Position numbers and translations under genes: made by a program. 64,000 bases of DNA from Chondrus crispus. Taxonomy: Eukaryota; Rhodophyta; Florideophyceae; Gigartinales; Gigartinaceae. Under the pieces are notes generated by a model. It was given only the letters and a program-made list of their open reading frames with translations, made no database searches and was not told where the DNA came from. Shown in pieces: positions 10,476 to 22,105 of this stretch (positions are counted from its first letter, which is position 1; each line of letters starts with the position of its first letter). Location: assembly GCF_000350225.1 (NCBI RefSeq), contig NW_005179310.1, forward strand, positions 62,001-126,000, given 5' to 3'.

Positions 10476-11903
10476 TCGTCCGGGCCTCAATCGTCGTATG
10501 TGGAATTTCGGTACTGACTACGGTATATGGCTGAAAACGCATCGTTGTGGTTGATTTTGACGGGGCCAATTTTCCGGTGGGACGATACATTTTTAGGCCG
10601 ATTTACACGGCGGCACCCTCATACGCGCTGGATGCGCCACATTTCTGTTGCCCATTTTCTGGCCCAAATTTTGCTGACGCCGGCGCACAGCCAATAAAAT
10701 GTTAGTGCGCAAAATTTAATCTTTGCCCTGTGCGATATCGCACAGGGCACAAATTAAATTTTATTGCCTGTGCGCCGAGCCAATGATATTAGAGGCGCGG
10801 CGCTCAGCCGATATTTTTAACTCATATTTTATCACGTACCGTGTCCGGCGTCTGGCAAGCTTGTCAGATGCCCAAAACCTATCGTGGTGGGGGCCATATT
10901 ACAGCAAGCAGATTTAGTGGCAGGGCCTCATATTAGACCCAATGCGTCCCAATGCGCACGTACGAACTATGCTGTACTTGTTGAAGCGCTTGACCGTGAC
11001 ACCTAACATACCTTCACCGTACGTCTTATGACCTACATTGCGGGATGCCAAGTCATGGTAAATGAGTGTACCGAAGAAAGAGAAGATTTTGTCGCCCTTG
11101 GCGAACGTCCTGGAAGCCAAGACGCCCATTCCAGCTCTTTCATGTTTGATTGTCGACGGAGCAAGAAAAACACCTGCATTGGTGTAATCGGTGATCATAA
11201 GAGTCTTGGGGTCCGTTTGCTCCTACAGTCCACGAAATTAGCGAGTCCACTTGTGCACTGGTTTGTTTAAGCAACGCACAAGGAACTCGGGATTATTCCA
11301 TTCGGCAGCGAGATGTGCTAGCAAGTGTTGCGGATGGATTTGATATTGAGGCATGCCTTTTGGAGATTTCCATCCAGGATCAGAAGGCATCCTGTAATTC
11401 TTGTCGTAGTCGTTGACGTACAAAGCGGCGTTCAGAAGTTCGGGGGAAAAAGGCACATCCGTTTTGCGTTCGGAAATGATGCCTGCAATGCATTTGAAAA
11501 CATGCTTGGAGGCATGGCTGTAACAGATACTGCCCTTTTCGCATCCAACGAATTGGCGATGTTTGGGCAAGTCGAAGTAGGCTATAGCAGTTGCCAACGT
11601 TCCAGAAAACAGGTCCACGACGATGTCACCTGGCTGAGAAATCAGCTGATGAGTTCTTTGAGCACACTTTGAGGTTTTTGCTCCGGCCGAAGGTCTGCCG
11701 TTCCAGAGTTGTCGGACTTCTGAACTCGAACGGATTCGGAAGGAAGAAGCCCCTTGCAGTTGTCAATTATATTTCGATAAGCTGGATAGGTTGAAGCGAC
11801 GTAGTTGAAGTTCTTGTAATTGACCATTTCTCTTTTTTCTGCTTGAGACGGTCCCAGTTTCGTTAAATGAACTGCAAACTCGGCAATAGACGACAGTGTA
11901 TTG
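10476..11903. repeat. Segmental duplication, copy 2 (repeat plus methyltransferase-SET tail)
   Basis: Near-identical to 6563-7990. It carries the right part of an ACGTATCG-box repeat (10,476-10,968) and then the 3' part of the methyltransferase-SET gene on the minus strand (10,968-11,903). Interruptions of the frame are shared with the first copy, so decay began before duplication. At 11,903 the match stops abruptly at GGGGATTAGGGGATTAGGGG, which resembles the satellite on the other strand. Confidence 0.95.
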
Positions 11904-11973
11904 GGGATTAGGGGATTAGGGGTTATCACCGTATATAATATATGTATTCGACCATTGGTAGATTGGTAGATGG

Positions 11974-13700
11974 GTGTATTGGTGGCATCAGGATAACCTA
12001 GGATTCGACGTCGCGCTCATTGACTACTGGCAAGTGTCTAGACGTCTACAAGAAATGATCAGAGAGAGGAATTTGTCGACGAGAAAGTGTCCAAAAAAAC
12101 CAGAAAAGCGGAGATTGGGCCGCAACATGCCCGTGGAGGAAAGCCACAAGTGTGACCAAAGCGTGCAAGAGCTGTGGGTGCAAGCGGTACGGCGTCTTCA
12201 TGAGCGCTGTCCCGAATTTTTTACGTCCAGGGAGGCCAGGCTCGAGGAGGAGGCTACAGCTAGAAAAGGCAAACCAGCTTATTCGTCGGTCCCAGTTAAC
12301 CAATTCAACAACTGCGACGTACAGAGCATTTTCATCACAGAGTACGATCGCAAGGTCAAGCATGGGGGGAGCTACAGTAGTTATCTCCAGCTTGTTACTG
12401 TCGCCGGCCAGTATTTACGGCTGTGCGTCGTACTCGGCTTGACTACAGTTGGTAAGTTGTGGGAAAAAGGGCAGCTTTTTTCTGCCATTGGCGACATGCA
12501 GACCGTAGATCTATTTCTGGCACACTACGATGCGAGAGCGGAGTGCAACACAGTAATGACTAAGGCGTTGCATCTGCGAAAAATCGCAGAGCACGCAAAG
12601 CTTTACTTCATGGACGGAGATAGAACGTCTTTTGCAAATGCCGAACGCGCTCGAGTGAAGCTTCAAAAAAATTTCAACGCTCAAAAAGCACTCGGACGAT
12701 CGCTGGCGACACGCAAGAAGCAGATGGAGGAGAGATGTGCAGAGGGTTCCATTTTCTCGCCGGAAGACTTTGAGAAATGCTACAAATTAGTGCGGAAATC
12801 GCTTGATGGGGTCATGCAGTCTTACATTCAGGTGCAAGAAAACGGGAGCAGAAACTCGGCAGCGGAAGCTTTGGCTATTGTAGAGCGACCCGACGTCATC
12901 CGAAAGTGGTTTATGAATTTTATGCTGCTGCTTCTGTTCGCTGCTGGAGGACAGAGGCCTCAGACGTATACAAAGCTACAAGCACCGAGTGCAGGGGAGT
13001 TGCGAGATATGAAGGAACAGGCGGCTCGAATGCCGTTTTTCGAAGTGAAGACACTTTTTGAGAAAACGAGGCGGTCTCTGGATATGCCAAACGTATTGGT
13101 GCCAGCTCATGCTATTAAGTATTTTGACTTTCATGTCAGTGTGATGAGGAACGTAGTGCTCCGCCGAGCAGAAGTGGAGGAATCAGATTTTATGGATAGG
13201 CCTCTACTGATGCATACAGAGTATGGAACCGAGCTGAAAAGCACGCAGGTGATATCTTGTCTCCCTTTCCAGCACAGTCATGACGCTTAGAAGCAGTCAA
13301 TCACAGTCATGGCGCTTAGAAGCAGCTACGGGACCATGACCATGCGTGCGTTTCGAGAGAAAAGGATTTCCGCGGCATGAGCGAGAATGCCTTCCTCGGC
13401 ATACTGGCAAAGTACATGAACACGTCGCCAGAGCAGCTGATGACTACGTATATTGGAATTGACAGGTCGGACTTCGAATCGTCCGCCCGCGAACTTGTAA
13501 GGGTTCTTGACTTCGACAACGATAGCTCAGAAGAGGATTCAGGACGGGGCAGGGGGACTTCAACCCGCACAGAAAACAGTCGTAGAATGTCTTACGAAAA
13601 CGTATTGGGTCTGTACAGGTATAGTTGCGTGTGGGAAGGGGGCGGCGTCATTGGAAATTGAGCTCAAATTGGTCTGCATGCGCTTTTCATGTTGAATGAA
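11974..13700 (+). pseudogene. Tyrosine recombinase, apparently fused to a helicase start (interrupted)
   Basis: The main frame (11,974-13,290) encodes 438 residues. Its helical N-terminal two thirds suit a core-binding domain. LLLFAAGGQRPQTYTKL (Arg about 328) matches the first catalytic arginine block of tyrosine recombinases. After a frame change, TMTMRAFREKRIS corresponds to the second arginine block. In a further frame FLGILAKYMNTSPEQLMTTY matches the terminal block with the nucleophilic tyrosine. About 60 residues on, another frame reads LQPAQKTVVECL ... TGIVACGKGAASLE, like the Q-motif and Walker A of RecQ-type helicases, and then stops. The order recombinase-then-helicase is the same as in the gene at 22.9-26.96 kb, although the sequences differ. 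A roughly 28-bp tandem duplication (13,271-13,327) explains one frame change. Crypton-like origin or a host gene fragment are both possible. Confidence 0.5.
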
Positions 13701-13703
13701 TAA
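13697..13703 (+). promoter_or_regulatory. Possible polyadenylation signal
   Basis: AATAAAG occurs shortly after the recombinase-helicase fragment in the same orientation. A single hexamer is weak evidence. Confidence 0.2.
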
Positions 13704-13751
13704 AGAAATCCGGACAGGACGGGACACGAAAACAAAGTCGAAAGTCTAGCG

Positions 13752-14320
13752 ATGGCGGCCATGGCTGCGGCATCTCACAGCCGAGGTAAGGATAGATCTG
13801 TTGATTCGGCGTGAGGTCGCGGTCGGGTGTTGGACACGTTCTATTTGTTTGGCAGAGGCGTCTGATGCTATCATGATGTGAGCGACAGCGAGCGGTGGCG
13901 TGGGTGGCGTGGCGAAGAGGTCTTAACAGCCGGCGGGCGTCGTGCCACGGCTTTGACGGCGTGACAGGACGCGAGATAAGACGCGAGAAAGGGGCAGACG
14001 GAGTGTGGAGTCTAGAGTCAGGTGCAGAGAGAGAATTACAAGTGCCGGCCAGTTGGGAGACTGCGTGTCAAATATAGAGTGGAATTATGGGAGTTGCGAA
14101 TGACAACAGCAGCGGCAAGTCTGGTCGGACCATCACAGAGGGCCAGTCGTGGGTAATGGCTCAGAGCAGCTAAGCCATTATCTCGAGTGATGGCTCGATT
14201 GTTTTCTGAAATGGATGAGGACATCAGAGGGGGCAGGGACTCAATGAAGAATCTACAAGACGACATTGACAACAAATCTTGGGCGTTGAAACGCGAAAAA
14301 GAAGCAGCCTTCGTCACGAT
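13752..14320 (+). CDS. Possible small host gene with introns
   Basis: The stretch MAAMAAASHSR ends at GAG followed by GTAAGG (donor near 13,786). About 70 nt later TTTGTTTGGCAG is a good acceptor (near 13,855). Further on, two short frames look protein-like: MGVANDNSSGKSGRTITEGQ at 14,084 and MARLFSEMDEDIRGG ... LKREKEAAF at 14,187, the latter strongly helical and charged. I could not chain these into one consistent transcript and do not recognise the product. The first intron is the best-supported part. Confidence 0.25.
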
Positions 14321-16530
14321 TTGTACTTGCTGTGTTATCTGTCAATCTCACCAAGATCCGATCCGTCATCCACCATCGCTCGCCACTTGGACCTTGTCGG
14401 AGCGAACTGATACCATAACCCCTACTTCGTGGTTGCATCATTATAGACTCGCGATGGCACCCCACGCCTATAAAACTCTGTGGATGTTCGCTCGCGGTCC
14501 CGCCCACGTGCTGAACAAGTCCGCTTGGGTTCGGATTTGCCTTCAAGCGTATGCGATGATTCCGCTCCACCAGCTCTCAAAGTGTGGCCGCTCCACCGAT
14601 GGATCCTTGAACATCTTCAGCGGCCGTGGATGTGCTGCAATTGTTCGGAGGGGGGCATGGAAGTCTGCGTACGATTCTGACAACACTTAGGCGAAATGTT
14701 GCTCTTCTATAACTGATCGAGGGCGGACGGCGGGGTCAGCATGGTGTTTGAGCTGGCGTGATATGGGGAAGAAAGAGGAGGTGCGGGCGCGGGGGTCGGG
14801 TGTGGGGGGAGGATTATGTTTGGGTGGTGGGGGTAGGGAGCGGGGATGGGTACCAAGGGGATACGAAGGGAGGGCGGAACGGGTGAAGATGGAGGTTTTT
14901 TCTTTTTTCGTTTCGACAGGACAGAGGGAGGTGACGTCGTGGGACGGAGGAGCAAGCTTGGGGAATGGTAGGAAGGGGTCAGGCTGCACGCGGTGCAAAT
15001 CTCAACGAAGTCGTGCAGCACGTCCTTTGGACGAGCCTGCATGCTCTTCACATAACACGCTCCCCGCGGTCACGAGCAAGTAGAGCCTAGGGATTATATA
15101 CGAGCTGAGTCTCCCGGACGCGCTCGTGCACAGATCGTCGCAGATAGGGGCGCCTGGGCGCGCGCTCTCCATGACGCCATGACGAACATTTCTCTCTCGC
15201 GGGCTGTCCGTGTGCAGCGCGCGGCACAGGCGCTGCGGGATGTGATTTATTTCTGTAATAAAGATATTTATATTCATAGATCAGTATTAGGACTCGGGCA
15301 TACGTGCCACGCCGCATGAGCGTGTGGTAAAAGTGAACCGCGGGCGCTCAGCGAGAGATTCCTTCTTTCGACGATTCAGTTGTCTTTCGACGAGTTATCC
15401 AGCGTCGAGGTGATGTCCAAGCCGTAATCAGCCTGTCATAGATCGTCAAGTAGGTACCATCTGCTGCTGTGCGACGCGTGATAAGTGCGGCAGTCGGGAA
15501 GGATAGGAAAAGAGCATATGGGCCGCAATGGAAAAGAGGTACTGCTTCTGAGCATACCGTGGCCAAGAACGAGTGTACGAAAGTGCTATGGCAGTGGTGG
15601 ATGTGGAGTGAGGATATGCCAAGAGCCGCGAATGGCGGAGAGATTTGACATCTGAGGCATGCGTTCGAAGGACAAGACGATTCTGTAAGAGGAGGGTTGA
15701 GGAAGCTGACGAGGCTGAGGTGCGGCCGGAGATGGCATGCTCCGCTAAAGCGCAGATCCACTGACCGGATGCTACCGCTTCAATAGTTTTGTACGAGGGT
15801 AGAAACGTGTCTGTTTTTGCGAATGTGGCAGGGATTCTGAATATACTTGTAGGGGAGAGCGCGAGGAGGATGGCTTTGCGAATACCGCCGGCATGCAACA
15901 CCCGTAATTAGCGGGAAGAGTTGCCCTTGCTCATGCTCATTAATGGCCCGCCGTCCACGTCCATCTCTACAATCCCCACTGCGCCCCTCTCAAGCTGCCC
16001 CCGAACGGCACGTTGCTCCGACGTGCATCCGAGCTGCCCCTGCTCTCCAAAATTGATAGCAACAAATCGATGGCGACCTGAAAGCATCCCTGACCTGCAT
16101 CACGGCGAGCTCGGCGGCGAGCTCCAGCGGGCACGCAGAAATCGGAAAGCAGGCGGCTGTGGCCCGGAGAGCATTCCCCGCTTGCTCCCCGACTGCACGA
16201 GGACAACGAGGCAATGGGTGTAGTGAAGAAACGCGCGAGGCGCGACCACCATCCGCGGTCAACTGGAGGGTCACGCACGGATAGGCGAATGTGTACAATG
16301 AAGCGGACACGCGCGGGAGTTTGAAGGTAAAGCGGTAGGCAAGCGGTGAAGGTGGAACGGCGCGGCTCTGGGAAGGTGTATGCAGAACTGGCCCGTGCTC
16401 ATACAATCAGCCTCTCACGGGGAACAGTCCCTTGCTCGCCCCCCTCATCCCCCCAACCGAGTGAATCATATGGTAACGAACCGCTCTGCGCCTTAGCGAA
16501 CCCCTTTCCCCCACCCACACCGTCGTCCAT
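14320..16530. other. Intergenic, no supported gene
   Basis: A TATAAAA at about 14,471 and an AATAAAG at about 15,259 are the only suggestive signals. Open frames on both strands (for example 15,446-15,901 minus) have no recognisable domains and overlap each other. Confidence 0.35.
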
Positions 16531-16540
16531 AGCCCCGCTC

Positions 16541-16550
16541 TTTATAAACA
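16541..16550 (+). promoter_or_regulatory. TATA box of the GATA-factor gene
   Basis: TTTATAAACA lies about 120 bp upstream of the ATG at 16,667 in an otherwise GC- and C-rich promoter. Spacing suits a core promoter with a pyrimidine-rich leader (TTTTTTTTTT at about 16,630). Confidence 0.45.
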
Positions 16551-16666
16551 GCCAACCCCGCCGTACTAGCTTTCGTTCCTCTCCCCTCCTCTCCCCTCCT
16601 CCCGACGCTCATCATGTCATCTTGACTCTTTTTTTTTTCGTTCTACGATACCACCAACTCTCCAAC

Positions 16667-18086
16667 ATGTTTCCCACCGCCTCCCCCCAAACACCGTTCT
16701 TCCCTATCGGTTGCCCTACAGAGCCTCCCCCAAACTCCCTCGACGCTTCCGTTGCTCGCTTCACTCCTCCCGCTCCCAAAACCTCTTACCCCCCCACCTG
16801 CTTGCAAGGGCCGCTCCAAGCGCAAGCCCAAAGGCATCATTCGCGTTCTACCCGATGGAACCCCTTGGACTTGTGCCAGGTGCAAAACCATCATCACCCC
16901 CGTCCGCCGTAGCGGATCGGGCGGCGTTGCAACGCTTTGCAACGCGTGCGGCTTGCGCCGCTCCAAAAACATCCGCGCCGCCCTCGAAGGGGGTATTTCC
17001 AAGAAGCGCGGGAAGAAGGGGCCCAACGCCAAGGTCAAATCGAATGAACGCAAGGCAGTTGCGCAGAAAAAGACGTTCAAGAAGGCTGTTGCGCTGCAGC
17101 AACACCGACAAGATGTGCCAGTTGCCAACAATACGAAACAGCCTGGCCGCTTTGTTCACCATGGAAACGACCAACAACCGAATCAAAACACACCGGCGCT
17201 TCAGGAGCAGCCGGCCCGAGTCTCGCAGGCTGCTGGGCGTGTACACTACGTCATTAAGGAGGAGCAATGCGCGACAGTGGAGCAGACTGCGTATGGCATA
17301 GCGCAGCACCAGCCTCCCGCGCATTGGGAAGCACAGTACCAGCCTCCATATGGTTCCCCGGAAGAGCAATCTCCAGCCTCGGACACTTCATATGAAACTT
17401 ACGCTGTCAACGATCACAACATCCCGGTAGAGTATTTGCCGGTCACCGCGCAGCACCAGGAGCGGGTATATGGGGAGGCAATACAAGAGGAGCTCACCGC
17501 AGCGGTCGGCTGGGAAGCCCAGAACAAATGCGTCCCTTGGCCGGTGGCAGGAGGCTACGCTCCCGATGGCCACATCACTGAAGGCGAGGGTGAAAGCCTA
17601 CAGGGCAACGAAAATGGAGTATCACATCTATTTGGATCGATGACGTTGCACGCGAATGTGATGAGGACGCAGGAGATGCAGGGTGAGCATGAGGGCACGC
17701 TGGGCGATAGATATGAAGACCAAGTGTGTTCACCAGCACTCCGATTGTCGATGAGCACAGAGAGCGACGAAGTGCTGGCGGCAATCGCTTGCGGGATGGA
17801 GGGTGCTTCGCACATGACGGATGCGCCATCTCCCCTACCGTCGGCGTCGGAGCCGATGGCAGCGGGGTTGCAGCGGTGTCTACAGAGCATCGCTGGACGA
17901 ATTGCATCACAGGAACTGATGCTGCACCGCCTGAACGAGGTGCAGTTTCAACTACTCGCCGACGGGAACATTGGAGATGCGGTGTCACAGGCGCGCCGGG
18001 AGATTGCCGGGCTGAAGGACTACGGTCGTGATACGATAGAAGTGATGAGGGGGTTTGCTACAGCTCTGCTTGGCGGAAGGGAGTGA
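16667..18086 (+). CDS. GATA-type zinc-finger transcription factor
   Basis: The long frame carries a single GATA finger near its N terminus, CARCKTIITPVRRSG then GVATLCNACGLRRSKN. The four cysteines are spaced CX2C-X18-CX2C (plant-type loop; most animal fingers and many fungal ones have X17), followed by a basic tail GGISKKRGKKG. The middle is low-complexity Gln/Pro/Tyr/Glu. The last 90 residues are helical (LQRCLQSIAGRIASQELML ... ETIEV-like) and may be a dimerisation region. No ATG exists in this frame near the start. The best initiator, ATG 16,667 (context CCAACATG), opens another frame, MFPTASPQTPFFPIG, that must shift to reach the finger. The C7 run near 16,790 is the likely site of an indel, natural or from sequencing. 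Expected role: nuclear DNA binding at GATA sites; target genes unknown. No introns seen. Confidence 0.8.
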
Positions 18087-20430
18087 GACGTGGGACCAAG
18101 GTTGGAGGAAAAGGCTTTAGTTGTAAGTAATGCGTGCTCATCGTGTGTTTGTCGTGCAGTAAATTTTTTTTGCGTGTTTCAAAGTGTGCGAAACGGGTGG
18201 TGTCGGTAGAGTTTGAAGCGAGAGTGCAGATGCGGCCGTCGCCGCGCTACAGTACGAGCGAGATGGAAGGGTTCGACCTGAACAGGTGGCGTTCACGCCA
18301 CCTGCATAGAGCATCGCGAATGGGACATGGGCAACCTATCATTCGTAAGGCATGTGTGCGGGCAGCGAGCGGGACGCTGTATCGAGGGACGAGGGAGAAA
18401 GGAAAGGGTGGAAGAGGGACGGACGTGGGAGAAGAGTGTCTGAAGAGTGTCTGAAGAGTGTCACGGGCGACTCATTGGCATGTTGGCTTGAATGGTTGAA
18501 GGTCATTGCAAGAGCGGATGCGAGATTTCAACGTCACAGGAGTGATGGAAAAACTTGGACAAAGACGAGAAGAACGATAGAACGATACTGGTACAGTTGC
18601 ATACATATCATGTATACATACCGATCATAAGACCAAAAGCCTCCCAGTGCTCCGTGGGGGAGGTTTCGACGGCTAGGTACAAAAAATCGCTGACGCGTCT
18701 CTCGTCTTGTCAGACTTCGAATAATTGAACAACTGAAGGGGGGTTGCCCTACATTTTGGACAACGCCAAAATAGCTCGGATATGCAAATTATTTGAAAAC
18801 AACCGTATGGGGGAGGTGGGGGGGCGCAGCAGCCGCGAGGAAGGGCGCGGCTCTACAGCGCTGGGAGGGGCCGGCTGTGGACGCGGAGTCGTGCGGTGTG
18901 ACGCGCACGTGTTGACAGCATGAGCGTGAGTCATAGGCTCACGGCGCAACGGGCGTCACGGGGTGGGGCGCGAATTTTGCGTTTTCGTGGGAGAGGCGTC
19001 GGACAGCAGCGACGGCGTCGGTCACCTTTATAATAATATTAAAAACGTCAATAAATGTTGCAGATTTCAATTGTATGGGGCCAATTTTTACAGCATACAT
19101 CTACTTTACGGCGCGAGGGCGGGGGGGGGGAGAGAGTGGGACGCACACCGTCTTTCAGCCCACAAAAACTGTACGCATGTGATTTGGGACGCACCGTATA
19201 TTTTCATAATCAATTTGAATCCAACACGTCACCCGCCGCCTGGAAACAAGATGACGACGTTGTGCTCTGTAGAGCATGACGTCATTGTTACTAGAGAAAG
19301 TTTTGGAATAATAAAAATAATGGCAACATTATAATAGTATATATGAAAAAATTTCAAAATATTACACGAAGAAAGGCTGTAAGATTTTCATTAAGGACAT
19401 ATATTTTCATCACCAATTCGAACATTACACGCCATCCCGCATTATAGAAACATGATTACTACGTCATAGTCATTCATTTACTGAACGCGGTTGTGCAGTC
19501 GTACTGCGTACTGCTGATGCTTTAAATTTTATTATTAAGGGATGAGCCATCGCCCTCAACGGACAATTAAAAAATTAAAAAAACCAGTTGGCATAAACTA
19601 GGCGCACTGCAAACAGAATACAAATCCTATTGTGGCGCCAATATGCCTATGCCCTTGCGTACTATTGGAAGGACTGGTTCATGCAGGAATTAAAAAAACA
19701 GAACCATCCCACACATACCAGCTGATATGAGTGAATGTATTAAATTATCATACTAAATGTAAGAATCACAACAATTTCACTTCTTTTAACTTGACGATGT
19801 TATGGTGGAGGAGTGTGTTACAATTATAGAACTTTACCACAAATTGTCTTGTATGAACAAATAACATCCCCCATTTATGTAAAAAGTGTATCATGTTTGT
19901 TCAACATGCGTGTACGGGTTAAAGGAAGGAACAATGTTCACACGGTACATACCAGTACTCTGACGTAACATGGGGATTACATGTGCAGCATGAACTTGGA
20001 GGATTTAGATCCACATTTTCCGGATGACAAACTGCTATGGCTACACATAAACGTGCGAACCAAACACATTGTATCGTGATCTCAACTGGGAAGATGTATC
20101 CCTACCAAAGCTGCAGTAGTGTAAAAGGCCGCAAAGAAAGACCTTCCATGATGCCCCTTGATACGTGTAAAACACTCTCAAGTATAGTAAGAAATGCATG
20201 AACTGCAGCAAGATGATACCAACCCCACTAAAACCATCACAAATGTTTTCACAATAGGCAACGTACCATATCATGCAGAGGGATACTTTCTACAGCAATA
20301 AGGTACAACCAACCACCCCAAGCACTTGTAAGCTGCCAAAATGCAGAGTCACGTCCATTGACAGAGCTTGCAAGGAGTAAAACAGACTTTACCAGTCGTT
20401 TAGGACATTCACCAGGTTTAGCTGGTTTAG
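18087..20430. other. Intergenic; two related AT-rich blocks
   Basis: Two diverged copies of a block of about 75 bp lie at 19,197-19,270 and 19,387-19,460 (TATATTTTCAT...CAATT...AACA...CACG/CC...GAAACA...GATGACGACGT or GATTACTACGT). Otherwise the stretch is AT-rich with no supportable gene. Short frames at 18,134-18,630 and 18,963-19,334 lack recognisable domains. Confidence 0.4.
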
Positions 20431-20433
20431 GAG

Positions 20434-20965
20434 ACTATTTTTAGTTCTGGCGTCAGTTCCCGCGGGACGATACGTTTTTGGCACATGTCAGGATCGATAC
20501 GTAATGACAAAAAACGTATCGTCCAGGCCTGATTCGACGTATGTGCGATTTTGGTACTGTCTACGGTATATGGCCCAAAACGTATCGTGCCGGGCGGTTT
20601 TAACGGCGACAGTTTTCTGGTGGGACGATACGTTTTAGGCCGATTTACACGGCGGCACCCCCATACGCGCTGTATTGGCAACATTGCTGTTGGGAATTTC
20701 TGACTCAAATTTTGCCGACGGCGGCGCACAGCCAATAAAATGTCAGTGCGCAAAATTTAGTTTTTGCCGTGTGCGATTAGAGGCGCATGAGCAATATTAT
20801 TAACTTCATATTTTATCACGTACCGTGTCCCTCGTCTGGCAAGATTGTCAGATGCCCAAAACGTATCTTGCTGGTTGGGGCAATTACAGCAGGCAGATTT
20901 AGTGGCAGGGCCTTATACTGCACTAACAGTGTCCTAATGCGCATGTACGAATTACACAATAAGGC
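20434..20965 (+). repeat. ACGTATCG-box repeat, distant copy
   Basis: A fourth independent copy of the 550-bp family, same order of blocks as copies 2 and 3. GGGACGATACGTTTTTGGC is at 20,464, AAAAAACGTATCGTCC at about 20,505, CCCAAAACGTATCGTG at about 20,575 and GGGACGATACGTTTTAGGCC at about 20,622. The segment then ends with GAATTACACAATAAGGC, which is repeated once more about 45 bp further on. This copy shows the family is dispersed, not merely locally duplicated. Confidence 0.8.
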
Positions 20966-21074
20966 ATAAGGTAATTAATTTAATTTATTTGAATTACACA
21001 ATAAGGCGGAGTAATTTATGTCCTGAACATCAAAGCTTTCTAAGTTATTTACTGCGCGAAATTGAAAAGCGCCG

Positions 21075-22105
21075 TATGCAGGTTTCGATGATCGTTGTCT
21101 CAATGACGCATTTTGGACGGGTGTGTCAGAGATGCGTTGGGGAGGGATGCGCGCACGATGCGTTCTGGAGAGGTGCGTCTAGGATGCGAGCTGAGGGGGT
21201 GCGAGAATGATGCGTTGGAAGGGGTGCCAGAATGCTACGTTGGAGAGGGGTGCGCTCGTGATGTGTTCTATAGGGGTGCGCTCATCATTCGTTTTAGAGA
21301 GATGCCAGAATGATACGTTCGAGAGGGGTGCTGCGACGACGCGTTCTAAGGGGGTGCGAGATTGATGCGTTCGGGAGGGGTGCGCCCATGATGCGGTCTG
21401 GAGGGGCGCGAGAACAATGCATTTTGGAAGGGTGCGAGAATGATACGTTCGGGAGGGGTGCGCCCACGATGCGTTCTGAAGGGGTGCGAGAATGATACGT
21501 TCGAGAGGGGTGCGCCCATGATGCGTTCTGGAGGGGCGCGAGAACGATGCGTTCGGGAGGGGTGCGCCCATGATGCGGTCTGGAGGGGCGCGAGAACAAT
21601 GCATTTTGGAAGGGTGCGAGAATGATACGTTCGGGAGGGGTGCGCCCACAATGCTTTCTGAAGGGGTGCGAGAATGATACGTTAGGGAGGGGTGCGCCCA
21701 GGACGCGTTCTAAGGGGGTGCGAGATTGATGCGTTCGGGAGGGGTGCGCCCATGATGCGGTCTGGAGGGGCGCGAGAACAATGCATTTTGGAAGGGTGCG
21801 AGAATGATACGTTCGGGAGGGGTGCGCCCACGATGCGTTCTGAAGGGGTGCGAGAATGATACGTTCGAGAGGGGTGCGCCCATGATGCGTTCTGGAGGGG
21901 CGCGAGAACGATGCGTTTTGGAAGGGTGCGAGAATGATACGTTCGGGAGGGGTGCGCCCACGATGCGTTCTGAAGGGGTGCCAGAATGATACGTTCGAGA
22001 GAGGTGCGCCCACGATGCGTTCTGGAGGGGCGCGAGAACGATGCGTTTTGGAAGGGTGCGAGAATGATACTTTGGAGAGGTCTACTCGCAAGATGCGTCT
22101 TGCAA
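21075..22105. repeat. 26-bp minisatellite with 364-bp higher-order period
   Basis: About 40 head-to-tail units close to GATGCGTTCKGGAGGGGYGC plus six bases, nearly all 26 bp long. Segments starting at about 21,354 and 21,718 are almost identical over hundreds of bases, an offset of 364 bp, that is 14 units. Because 26 is not a multiple of three, long open frames arise on both strands. I treat those (for example a 265-residue minus-strand frame) as by-products of the array. Confidence 0.95.

Noticed and set aside
11904-11930. GGGGATTAGGGGATTAGGGG as an internal telomere
   Set aside because: Only about two units, and it matches the reverse complement of the local AATCCCC satellite; not enough to call a telomere repeat.
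14187-14690. A 167-residue plus-strand frame as one protein
   Set aside because: Only its first 45 residues look protein-like; the remainder has stop-poor but random composition.
21179-22091. Long minus-strand frames (up to 265 residues) with regular RTHHGRTPLERIILAPLQN-like repeats
   Set aside because: They arise from a 26-bp minisatellite that is open in several frames on both strands; no initiation context or domain supports a protein.
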